DNA from: an uncultured Thalassolituus sp.
GTDB taxonomy: Bacteria > Pseudomonadota > Gammaproteobacteria > Pseudomonadales > Oceanobacteraceae
Direction of reading: 5' to 3'
Length of the DNA: 5,210 nt
NCBI GenBank assembly: GCA_913054055.1
Contig: CAJXIT010000263.1
Location: 1 to 5,210 of the forward strand
This document shows, in pieces, positions 1-5,179 of this stretch (within the stretch, counting starts at the first letter, position 1; each line of letters starts with the position of its first letter). Both the position numbers and the translations under genes were made by a program. The notes beneath the pieces were generated by a model, which worked only from the letters and a program-made list of their open reading frames with translations, did not search any database and was not told the DNA's origin.

Positions 1-243
1 AGAGAACATAGTTATTGCTTTTCAATCTAACTAACAACCCTTCCTCATTAGCCCAAAAAAGCCATTTTTATTTAATTCATAAAAATCATTTTTTATTCAC
101 AAAAACGTCACATGGCAAATGTTAACTACCCCTAAATATTTGTAAATTTTTTACAAAATAAGAATTTAGAATGATGTAAAAAAACTGACATCGCCTAAAT
201 TGAAAACAATCAAAGTTCGTAAAATGGATAACGAGGTTTTTGT
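1..243. other. AT-rich non-coding leader upstream of phaJ
   Basis: No convincing gene is visible on either strand here. The stretch is very AT-rich, with many A and T runs, and presumably holds the promoter of the phaJ-phasin group. No good sigma70 pair stands out: TTTACA at 150-155 is a fair -35, but the best -10-like hexamers near it (TAGAAT at 167, TGTAAA at 175) sit at poor spacing. A good Shine-Dalgarno, ACGAGG at 231-236, lies 7 nt before the phaJ ATG. A divergent - strand gene could begin at the extreme left edge (ATG complement at 7-9), but only three codons are present and no clear ribosome binding site precedes it. Confidence 0.6.
139..157. promoter_or_regulatory. Inverted repeat, candidate operator upstream of phaJ
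   Basis: TTTGTAAA (139-146) and TTTACAAA (150-157) form a perfect 8-bp inverted repeat around a 3-nt TTT spacer, about 87 nt before the phaJ start. The symmetry fits a site for a dimeric repressor such as a TetR-type or PhaR-like regulator of PHA genes. It overlaps TTTACA, the best -35-like hexamer. In DNA this AT-rich such repeats also arise by chance, so the regulatory role is inference. Confidence 0.3.
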
Positions 244-732
244 ATGGACTCACTTGAGAATGTCACCTTTGATGAAATCAAAATTGGTGATACTTGTACT
301 TTTAACAAAACCTTAACCGAATCTGAACTGGTGCTTTTTGCGGCGGTATCAGGAGACGTAAACCCAGTTCATTTAGATGAAGAATTTGCCAGTCAATCTA
401 TGTTTAAAGAGCGCATTGCCCATGGCATGTGGTCTGGATCATTAGTATCCGCAACCCTCGCTACCGTTATGCCTGGACCAGGCACCATATATTTAAATCA
501 ATCCTTGAATTTTATGAGACCAGTAAAACTTGGAGACAATTTAATCGTTAACTTAACGGCAATAGAAAAAAATCCAGAAAAGAAAACGGTGTCGTTTAAT
601 TGCAGTGTGATCAATCAAAATGAAAAAGAAGTGTTAAATGGCACGGCGTTAGTGATTGCACCTACGGAAAAAATCAAGTTAGACAAGCCTATTTTACCCG
701 AAATTCATATTCAAGAAACAGTTCACCCATAA
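244..732 (+). CDS. phaJ: MaoC-family (R)-specific enoyl-CoA hydratase, PhaJ-like
   Basis: This 162-residue protein has the single hot-dog fold of MaoC-type hydratases. The hydratase-2 signature is clear at about residues 32-49 (FAAVSGDVNPVHLDEEFA). It carries the catalytic Asp38 and His43, spaced like Asp31/His36 of Aeromonas caviae PhaJ. A second conserved stretch, IAHGMWSGSL, is at about 58-67. The family adds water to trans-2-enoyl-CoA to give (R)-3-hydroxyacyl-CoA, diverting beta-oxidation intermediates to PHA synthase in the cytoplasm or at the granule. The ATG is supported by ACGAGG 7 nt upstream. The protein is longer than the ~134-residue A. caviae enzyme, with a few extra N-terminal residues and a C-terminal tail of about 20. 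The phasin starts 20 nt after its stop, so the two are surely cotranscribed. Chain-length preference cannot be read from the sequence. A generic MaoC dehydratase is the alternative, but the context favours PhaJ. Confidence 0.88.
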   Translation: MDSLENVTFDEIKIGDTCTFNKTLTESELVLFAAVSGDVNPVHLDEEFASQSMFKERIAHGMWSGSLVSATLATVMPGPGTIYLNQSLNFMRPVKLGDNLIVNLTAIEKNPEKKTVSFNCSVINQNEKEVLNGTALVIAPTEKIKLDKPILPEIHIQETVHP

Positions 733-752
733 CCATATCTCGGAGAGATACC

Positions 753-1127
753 ATGCAAGAAAATATTATCAACGCGTTTGCTGAACAAGCTAAATCTATG
801 TATTCACCATTAACCAAGCTAAACACGCTTATGGTTGAAAACATTGAAAAAATGACTGAGTTTCAGTTAAACAGCATTAAATCTTATGCAGATCTAAGTA
901 TTGATCAAATGAAAAAAGCCACTGACATTAAAGATGCAGAATCTTTCAGAGACTTTTCTTCATCTCAAACTGAGGTGGCTGCAACTGTAAACAAAAAAAT
1001 CATGGAAGACGCTAAGTCACTTGCTGACATTGCAAACGAATTTAAATCTCAAATTGAAAACGTTTGGAAAGAAAGTACAGCAACTGCAACAAAAGCTCCT
1101 GAAAAGAAAACAGCTAAAAGCGCATAA
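753..1127 (+). CDS. phaP: Phasin family protein (PHA granule-associated)
   Basis: This 124-residue protein has no glycine and no cysteine, and only two prolines (19 and 116), as expected for an almost wholly alpha-helical amphipathic protein. Residues about 5-107 resemble the short gammaproteobacterial phasins (Phasin_2 type), with the typical run SYADLSIDQMKKATDIKDA at 44-62 and KKIMEDAKSLADIANEFKSQ at 81-100. Phasins coat PHA granules, limit their size and often stimulate the synthase. The last 15 residues form a basic Ala/Lys/Thr tail (ATKAPEKKTAKSA), probably disordered. A strong Shine-Dalgarno (GGAG, 742-745) sits 7 nt before the ATG, suggesting high translation. It follows phaJ by 20 nt and is followed after 16 nt by an intrinsic terminator, so phaJ-phaP is a complete transcription unit unless there is read-through into phaC. 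The family call is firm; the symbol is by analogy. Confidence 0.88.
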   Translation: MQENIINAFAEQAKSMYSPLTKLNTLMVENIEKMTEFQLNSIKSYADLSIDQMKKATDIKDAESFRDFSSSQTEVAATVNKKIMEDAKSLADIANEFKSQIENVWKESTATATKAPEKKTAKSA

Positions 1128-1143
1128 CTATTAGCGGTTATTT

Positions 1144-1168
1144 AAGGCCACCTTGTGTGGCCTTTTTT
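1144..1168 (+). terminator. Intrinsic terminator between phasin and phaC
   Basis: AAGGCCAC (1144-1151) pairs perfectly with GTGGCCTT (1157-1164) around the 5-nt loop CTTGT. The T tract runs on directly (TTTTTT at 1163-1168, then ATTT). The stem is GC-rich in its core and sits 16 nt past the phasin stop, giving a textbook Rho-independent terminator. It ends only 27 nt before the phaC ATG. It therefore lies inside what looks like one operon and probably acts as a partial terminator that lowers synthase expression relative to phasin. Confidence 0.88.
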
Positions 1169-1170
1169 AT

Positions 1171-1180
1171 TTACATGTAA
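1171..1180. repeat. 10-bp perfect palindrome before phaC
   Basis: TTACATGTAA is a perfect palindrome lying between the terminator T tract and the phaC ribosome binding site. It could be an operator half-site pair, or simply chance in AT-rich DNA. The sequence TGTAAT at 1176-1181 inside and beside it also resembles a -10 box. Confidence 0.35.
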
Positions 1181-1186
1181 TTGAGA
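1181..1186 (+). promoter_or_regulatory. Weak ribosome binding site deciding the phaC start
   Basis: TTGAGA lies 9 nt before the ATG at 1196 and is the only purine-rich Shine-Dalgarno-like element nearby. The frame stays open upstream to a TTG at 1181, but that codon would sit inside this element and has only the terminator T tract before it. The ATG at 1196 is therefore the better start. The site is much weaker than the GGAG of the phasin, which fits lower synthase production. Confidence 0.55.
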
Positions 1187-1195
1187 TTTTTCATC

Positions 1196-2986
1196 ATGCA
1201 AGAAACGGTCGACGTTCAAGGTATTTTCAATGATATGTTCAGTATGGCTAATAAAGCTACTGAGCAATTTTCTCAAATAATGGAGCGCCTAAACTCTCGT
1301 AAAACCAGCGAAGATGATCCGGCCGTGACCGTCATGTCAGATTTTAATGCGGCAATGATGGAGTTCAGTGAAAAACTGTTCGAAAATCCTCAGGTACTTT
1401 TACAAAGTCAAATGGAGCTAATACAGGGCCAAATGACTCTCTGGCAGCAAACAGCTTTAAGGTTTACCGGCCAAGAAGTGGAAGATGTGATTCAACCTGA
1501 AGCAAGCGACCGTCGCTTTAAAGATGAAGGTTGGTCTGATGACCTTGTATTTAATTACTTAAAACAATTTTACCTTTTACAGTCCAAGGCCATTAAAGAT
1601 ATTGTAAAAGGCGCTGGTGAACTAAGCCCAAATTCTCAAAATAAAGTCGACTTCCTTAGCAGACAATTTATTAATGCATTGTCACCCAGTAATTTTGCCA
1701 GCACCAATCCAGAAGTTGTGCGTAAGACACTGGAAACAGGTGGCCAAAATCTTATTGAGGGTATGGAACAGCTAGCCAAAGATTTAAAAGAGAGTTTTGG
1801 CGGCTTAAACGTGACTATGTCAGATGTATCGGCCTTTAAAATCGGAAATAATGTGGCCACCACAAAAGGTGATGTGGTATTTGAAAACGATCTTATTCAG
1901 CTTATTCAATATACCCCCAGTACTAAACAAGCCTTTAAGCGCCCGCTATTAGTCATTCCACCCTTTATTAATAAATACTACATATTAGATTTAAGAGAAA
2001 AGAATTCATTCCTTAAATGGTTAGTGGATCAAGGTCACACTGTTTTCTGCATTTCATGGAACAACCCAGGCCCTTCTTTGCGAGATAAAGGGTTTGATGA
2101 CTATATGACAGAAGGCCCTCTGGCTGCTCTGGATGCCATACAAGCCGCAACAGGAGAACAAGACATCAATGCCATTGGTTATTGCCTTGGTGGCACCTTG
2201 TTAGCGGCTACGCTTGGCTACATGAAAAAGAAAAAAGACAAACGCATTAAAAGCGCCACTTATCTTGCCACCTTAATTGATTTTGAAGACCCTGGTGAAA
2301 TTGGCATCTTCATTAATGAAACCGCCATTAGCGCCTTAGAAAAGCAAATGAATGCCCTTGGTTATTACGATGGCCGCATGATGTCATTTAGCTTTAACCT
2401 ATTAAAAGAAAATGACCTATTTTGGTCATTCTTTGTAAATAATTATTTAAAAGGCCAAAGGCCTGTGGCCTTTGATTTATTATATTGGAATACAGATGGC
2501 ACCAACCTACCAGCAAAAATGCACAGCTATTATTTAAGGAACATGTATCTGTATAACAAGCTTAAAGACAAAAATGGCTTACATTTGAATGGCGAAGACA
2601 TCGATTTAACTTCGGTCGATACTCCCTCTTATTTTTTATCTGCCGCTCAAGACCATATTGCAAAATGGGGCAGCACTTACAGCGGAGCTAAGCTGTTTAA
2701 AGGGGATGTGAAATTTGTATTAGGGGGATCTGGCCATATTGCTGGTGTGGTTAACCCCCCTTCATCCAATAAGTATGGCTATTGGACCAATGAAACCCTC
2801 CCTTCTGATCCCCAAGATTGGTTCAAATCAGCAAATAAAAATGAAGGTTCATGGTGGACAGATTGGCAAAACTGGGCAAGTAAACATGCTGGAGAAAAAG
2901 TGGCTGCTCGCACCTGTAAAACCAGCCTAGAACCTGCACCAGGAAGTTACGTTAATAAACGCATCGTAGATGTCATTAACCAATAA
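1196..2986 (+). CDS. phaC: Class I poly(3-hydroxyalkanoate) synthase PhaC
   Basis: PhaC polymerises (R)-3-hydroxyacyl-CoA into polyester at the granule surface, releasing CoA. From the ATG at 1196 the protein is 596 residues, the usual class I size (Cupriavidus necator, 589). The variable helical N-terminal part covers about 1-95. The PhaC_N region begins near DRRFKDEGWSDD (105-116). An alpha/beta-hydrolase core follows. The lipase-like box GYCLGG (328-333) holds the nucleophile Cys330, Asp486 lies in SAAQDHIAKW and His514 in GSGHIAGVVNPP. This matches the C319/D480/H508 triad of C. necator, so the enzyme should be active. FKIGNNVATTKGDVVFEN (214-231) is typical of class I. No PhaE or PhaR subunit is present, which argues against classes III and IV. 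It follows the phasin by 68 nt across an intrinsic terminator, so expression depends on read-through or an unseen promoter. Monomer range cannot be told from sequence alone. Confidence 0.95.
   Translation: MQETVDVQGIFNDMFSMANKATEQFSQIMERLNSRKTSEDDPAVTVMSDFNAAMMEFSEKLFENPQVLLQSQMELIQGQMTLWQQTALRFTGQEVEDVIQPEASDRRFKDEGWSDDLVFNYLKQFYLLQSKAIKDIVKGAGELSPNSQNKVDFLSRQFINALSPSNFASTNPEVVRKTLETGGQNLIEGMEQLAKDLKESFGGLNVTMSDVSAFKIGNNVATTKGDVVFENDLIQLIQYTPSTKQAFKRPLLVIPPFINKYYILDLREKNSFLKWLVDQGHTVFCISWNNPGPSLRDKGFDDYMTEGPLAALDAIQAATGEQDINAIGYCLGGTLLAATLGYMKKKKDKRIKSATYLATLIDFEDPGEIGIFINETAISALEKQMNALGYYDGRMMSFSFNLLKENDLFWSFFVNNYLKGQRPVAFDLLYWNTDGTNLPAKMHSYYLRNMYLYNKLKDKNGLHLNGEDIDLTSVDTPSYFLSAAQDHIAKWGSTYSGAKLFKGDVKFVLGGSGHIAGVVNPPSSNKYGYWTNETLPSDPQDWFKSANKNEGSWWTDWQNWASKHAGEKVAARTCKTSLEPAPGSYVNKRIVDVINQ
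2450..2474 (+). repeat. Tandem 7-mer with matching hairpin inside phaC
   Basis: AAAGGCC occurs twice in tandem (2450-2456 and 2457-2463), followed by TGT and GGCCTTTG (2467-2474). CAAAGGCC (2456-2463) and GGCCTTTG form a perfect 8-bp stem with a 3-nt loop. The first copy can pair with the same right arm over a longer loop. The segment codes for KGQRPVAF of the synthase. No T run follows, so it is not a classic terminator; a role in the mRNA is speculative. Confidence 0.5.
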
Positions 2987-3011
2987 CGACACGATAGACT
3001 TCGCCTTAATA

Positions 3012-3053
3012 AACTAAAAAAGCCAATGACAAACGTCATTGGCTTTTTTAGTT
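3012..3053. terminator. Bidirectional terminator between phaC and nrtD
   Basis: The 19 bases at 3012-3030 pair perfectly with those at 3035-3053 around an AAAC loop. The core is GCCAATGAC/GTCATTGGC. An A run (3016-3021) on the left and a T run (3044-3049) on the right give a U tract whichever strand is transcribed. It lies 25 nt past the phaC stop and 58 nt past the nrtD stop on the other strand, so it should end both converging transcripts. Confidence 0.92.
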
Positions 3054-3111
3054 GAAGCACGGATCAAGCTATCATCATGATTGATACGATGAAGCCTGAC
3101 GTTTACCTGTA

Positions 3112-3930
3112 TTAAGCAACCTTACTATTCGGAACATCAGGCTTAGCATGACGATCGTGTAAGAAGCGTAATACTTCAGCACGGTAACGATTATACTCAA
3201 CGTCATTTGCTAGCTCTAATCTATGTCTAGGGCGTTCTAAATCCACATTCAGAATCTCGCCTACAGTTGCTTCAGGTCCATTTGTCATCATCACAATACG
3301 ATCAGACAACAATACGGCTTCGTCCACATCGTGAGTAATCATGATTACTGTATTTTTAAGATCTCGCTGAATTTCCATTAAGCTGTCTTGTAAGTGAGAG
3401 CGTGTTAATGCATCTAATGCACCAAATGGCTCATCCATTAATAATACGGTCGGTTCCATTGCCAATGCACGAGCGATACCGACACGCTGTTTCATACCAC
3501 CAGAAATTTCATCTGGCTTTTTATGTAAAGCGTGACTCATGTGTACTAACTCTAAATTGTATTCAATCCATTCTTTCATTTCTTTTTTGGACTTTTTACC
3601 TTTGAAAACTTGTTGAACGGCAAGTTCAACATTTTCGTAAGCGGTTAGCCAAGGTAAAAGTGAATGGTTTTGAAATACGACAGCACGCTCTGGTCCCGGC
3701 TCATTCACTTCTTTGCCATCCAATATTATGCCGCCTTTTGTAGCTCGATATAAACCAGCCACAATATTCAATACGGTAGATTTACCACAACCAGAGTGAC
3801 CGATTAGGGAGACAAATTCGCCCTTGTCAATTTTTAGGTTCACATTATCCAGTGCAGTGAAGGGACCTGTTGGTGTATCAAACTGCATGGTCACATGGTC
3901 AATATTTAAATGAGGTACTTGTTGGTTCAT
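3112..3930 (-). CDS. nrtD: Nitrate-type ABC transporter ATP-binding protein (NrtD/NasD-like)
   Basis: This 272-residue cytoplasmic ATPase powers import through the NrtB permease. All nucleotide-binding motifs are intact: Walker A GHSGCGKST (44-52), Q-loop Gln87 in VVFQNHSLLPW, signature ISGGMKQR (142-149), Walker B VLLMDEPFGALDALTR (162-177) with catalytic Glu167, and switch His200 in MITHD. The NHSLLPWLTAYENV stretch and the ISGGMKQRVGIARAL signature are typical of the nitrate/sulfonate/taurine branch (NrtD, SsuB, TauB). The C-terminal RPRHRLELANDVEYNRYRAEVLRFL resembles NrtD/NasD rather than SsuB or TauB. It is a single ATPase domain without the regulatory fusion seen in cyanobacterial NrtC. 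The ATG follows a modest AGG (complement of 3939-3941) at 8-nt spacing. It lies 45 nt downstream of nrtB and is the last gene before the shared terminator. Substrate could be nitrate, nitrite or cyanate; nitrate is inferred from family resemblance. Confidence 0.88.
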   Translation of the reverse strand: MNQQVPHLNIDHVTMQFDTPTGPFTALDNVNLKIDKGEFVSLIGHSGCGKSTVLNIVAGLYRATKGGIILDGKEVNEPGPERAVVFQNHSLLPWLTAYENVELAVQQVFKGKKSKKEMKEWIEYNLELVHMSHALHKKPDEISGGMKQRVGIARALAMEPTVLLMDEPFGALDALTRSHLQDSLMEIQRDLKNTVIMITHDVDEAVLLSDRIVMMTNGPEATVGEILNVDLERPRHRLELANDVEYNRYRAEVLRFLHDRHAKPDVPNSKVA

Positions 3931-3963
3931 TTTAAATGCCTATATAAATTAATAATTACTTTG

Positions 3964-3976
3964 AATGCTTAGCATT
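3964..3976. repeat. Short inverted repeat at the nrtB-nrtD junction
   Basis: AATGCT (3964-3969) and AGCATT (3971-3976) flank a single T, giving a near-perfect 13-bp palindrome that touches the nrtB stop codon. The spacer is too short for a simple hairpin of the whole repeat. It may be a protein site or chance. The rest of the 45-nt gap is AT-rich and carries the nrtD ribosome binding site. Confidence 0.3.
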
Positions 3977-4986
3977 TAGCGTGCAGCTGATTTATCCCAA
4001 GAGAACTTACGCTGCAGTGTTAACATAATCCAGTCCAGTAGAAAGCCAATCAAACCGATGGTTAATACCGCAACCATGATTCGGCCTAATGAATTTGAAC
4101 TACCATTCTGGAATTCATCCCAAACAAATTTACCTAGACCAGGGTTTTGCGCCAGCATCTCTGCAGCAATCAATACCATCCAGCCCACACCCAGTGATAA
4201 ACGCATACCGGTGAAGATCATAGGGATAGAAGAAGGGATCACTACTTTTCTAATTTTTGTTGCCCAGTTTAAGCGTAAAACTTTTGATACGTTTAATAGG
4301 TCAGGGCTAATACTTGATACACCCACAGACGTATTAATTAATGTTGGCCACATACAGCAAAGCGTAACGGTAATGGCTGATGTAATAAATGATTTTTCAA
4401 ACATAGGATCTGCACTGACATACACAGCAGACACCACCATGGTCACAATCGGTAACCAAGCTAATGGTGATACAGGTTTGAAAATCTGAATAATTGGATT
4501 CATAGCGCTGTTAAGGGTTTTACTTAAACCTGTCATAATCCCTAGAGGAACAGCTATAAATACTGCAATAAAGAACCCAGTAAAGACAGTCACTAGACTT
4601 GTAAATATTTGATCAATATAAGTTGGGCGACCACGATATTCGCGCCACTTAATTTTTGCATCAGGGCTTTTAGCTAATTTCTTTGCATTGCGCTTTTCTT
4701 GGCGCTCATAAAATTTTGCTTCTTTAACTTGTTCATCTTTGTATTCTTGCCATAAACCTTGTGCTTGCTCCATAACCTGAGCAGGACCAGGTACTTGACC
4801 CAATGAAGTCACAACACTTTTAGCCGATGCATCCCATAAACCTAGAAATACAATAAAAGCAAAAAATGGAATACCTATGGCTCTTAATAAAACATTGACT
4901 TGTTCACGTCGATTTTCACCCTTGATGATTCGAACCCAGGGGGCAAACATCCCTATGTTTTCTAATTTCGAAACTACACTCATCAT
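3976..4986 (-). CDS. nrtB: Nitrate-type ABC transporter permease (NrtB/NasE-like)
   Basis: This 336-residue inner-membrane protein belongs to the BPD-transport (SsuC/TauC/NrtB) permease family. Hydrophobic segments are visible at about 34-51, 127-151, 174-191, 199-215, 255-278 and 303-324, giving roughly six spans. The ATPase-coupling EAA-type loop lies at about 233-262 (VSKVLRLNWATKIRKVVIPS, then IP and TGMRLSLG). The feature AAEMLAQNPGLGKFVWDEFQ (275-294) is typical of the nitrate branch. It is about 55 residues longer than classical NrtB because of a strongly charged stretch between spans 1 and 2 (about 81-120, 22 charged residues of 40, net about +6). Two ATG codons are adjacent (4984-4986 and 4981-4983). 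AGGGG (complement of 4994-4998) is 7 nt from the first, which is preferred. It sits between nrtA and nrtD and forms the channel of the same importer. Confidence 0.87.
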   Translation of the reverse strand: MMSVVSKLENIGMFAPWVRIIKGENRREQVNVLLRAIGIPFFAFIVFLGLWDASAKSVVTSLGQVPGPAQVMEQAQGLWQEYKDEQVKEAKFYERQEKRNAKKLAKSPDAKIKWREYRGRPTYIDQIFTSLVTVFTGFFIAVFIAVPLGIMTGLSKTLNSAMNPIIQIFKPVSPLAWLPIVTMVVSAVYVSADPMFEKSFITSAITVTLCCMWPTLINTSVGVSSISPDLLNVSKVLRLNWATKIRKVVIPSSIPMIFTGMRLSLGVGWMVLIAAEMLAQNPGLGKFVWDEFQNGSSNSLGRIMVAVLTIGLIGFLLDWIMLTLQRKFSWDKSAAR

Positions 4987-5040
4987 AATTTTACCCCTTT
5001 GTTTTGGGTCTACCTTAAAACGTTATTTGTTACTTAAAAA

Positions 5041-5068
5041 TTAACTGGCCCATTATTGGGCCAGCTAA
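5041..5068 (-). terminator. Hairpin with T-rich tail between nrtA and nrtB
   Basis: CTGGCCC (5045-5051) and GGGCCAG (5058-5064) form a perfect 7-bp GC-rich stem around a 6-nt loop. The outer TTA/TAA can add three pairs across one mismatch. Read on the - strand, the stem is followed by TTAATTTTTAAG, a moderately T-rich tail. It begins 17 nt after the nrtA stop and lies in the 99-nt gap before nrtB. It probably acts as a partial terminator or 3'-end stabiliser that raises binding-protein mRNA over permease and ATPase mRNA. Confidence 0.68.
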
Positions 5069-5085
5069 TTCATGGATCAAAAGTG

Positions 5086-5178
5086 TTATATCTTGTCTTT
5101 TCCTTTTAGACCGATATCAAACTTTTTAAGATAGGCGTTAGGTTTTTTACCATTGTAAGAAATCTTATCAATGAAACC
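5086..5178 (-). CDS. nrtA: C-terminal end of nitrate-type ABC substrate-binding protein (NrtA/NasF-like), partial
   Basis: Only the last 30 codons are present, read leftwards from about 5178 to the TAA at 5086-5088. The translation begins GFIDKISYNGKKPNAYLKKF and ends IGLKGKDKI. The NGKKPNAYLKKFDIGLKG stretch is the typical end of NrtA/CmpA/NasF binding proteins, which capture nitrate (or bicarbonate in CmpA) in the periplasm and deliver it to the permease. It lies 99 nt upstream of nrtB in the same direction, as expected in an nrtA-nrtB-nrtD operon. The gene is not broken biologically: the contig stops here and is capped by sequencing adapter. The signal peptide and ligand-binding residues lie outside the window, so substrate choice cannot be judged. 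Confidence 0.82.
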   Translation of the reverse strand, partial: GFIDKISYNGKKPNAYLKKFDIGLKGKDKI

Positions 5179-5179
5179 T

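Noticed and set aside
75..107. Two similar ATTCAYAAAAAYS units exactly 20 bp apart in the leader
   Set aside because: They are suggestive of helically phased sites, but the shared bases are mostly A and T in very AT-rich DNA, and only two imperfect copies exist.
1153..1181. TTGTGT-N17-TGTAAT as a dedicated phaC promoter
   Set aside because: The -35 matches only three positions, and the transcript would start after the ribosome binding site, leaving about 8 nt before the ATG.
1636..1863. A 75-codon open frame on the - strand
   Set aside because: It lies wholly antisense to the conserved PhaC coding sequence, has no recognisable domain, and is best explained as a chance open frame.
2411..2430. 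AATGACC/GGTCATT 7-bp hairpin inside phaC
   Set aside because: It is short, lies in coding sequence, and has only a weak T-rich tail. It is likely chance.
2739..2930. A 63-codon + strand frame overlapping the 3' part of phaC
   Set aside because: It overlaps the conserved catalytic His region of PhaC in another frame and has no family resemblance.
3092..3144. AAGCCTGA/TCAGGCTT inverted repeat spanning the nrtD stop codon
   Set aside because: The 8-bp arms are 37 nt apart and one lies in coding sequence. A much stronger terminator follows, so no role is needed.
3402..3605. A 67-codon + strand frame
   Set aside because: It is antisense to the Walker B and signature region of nrtD and is a shadow of that gene.
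4058..4489. A 143-codon open frame on the + strand
   Set aside because: It lies antisense inside nrtB, whose protein shows clear family motifs over the same bases. The translated frame has no domain I recognise.
4993..5009. ACCC/GGGT stem that might hide the nrtB ribosome binding site
   Set aside because: Only 4 bp pair, over a 9-nt loop. That is too weak to claim regulation.
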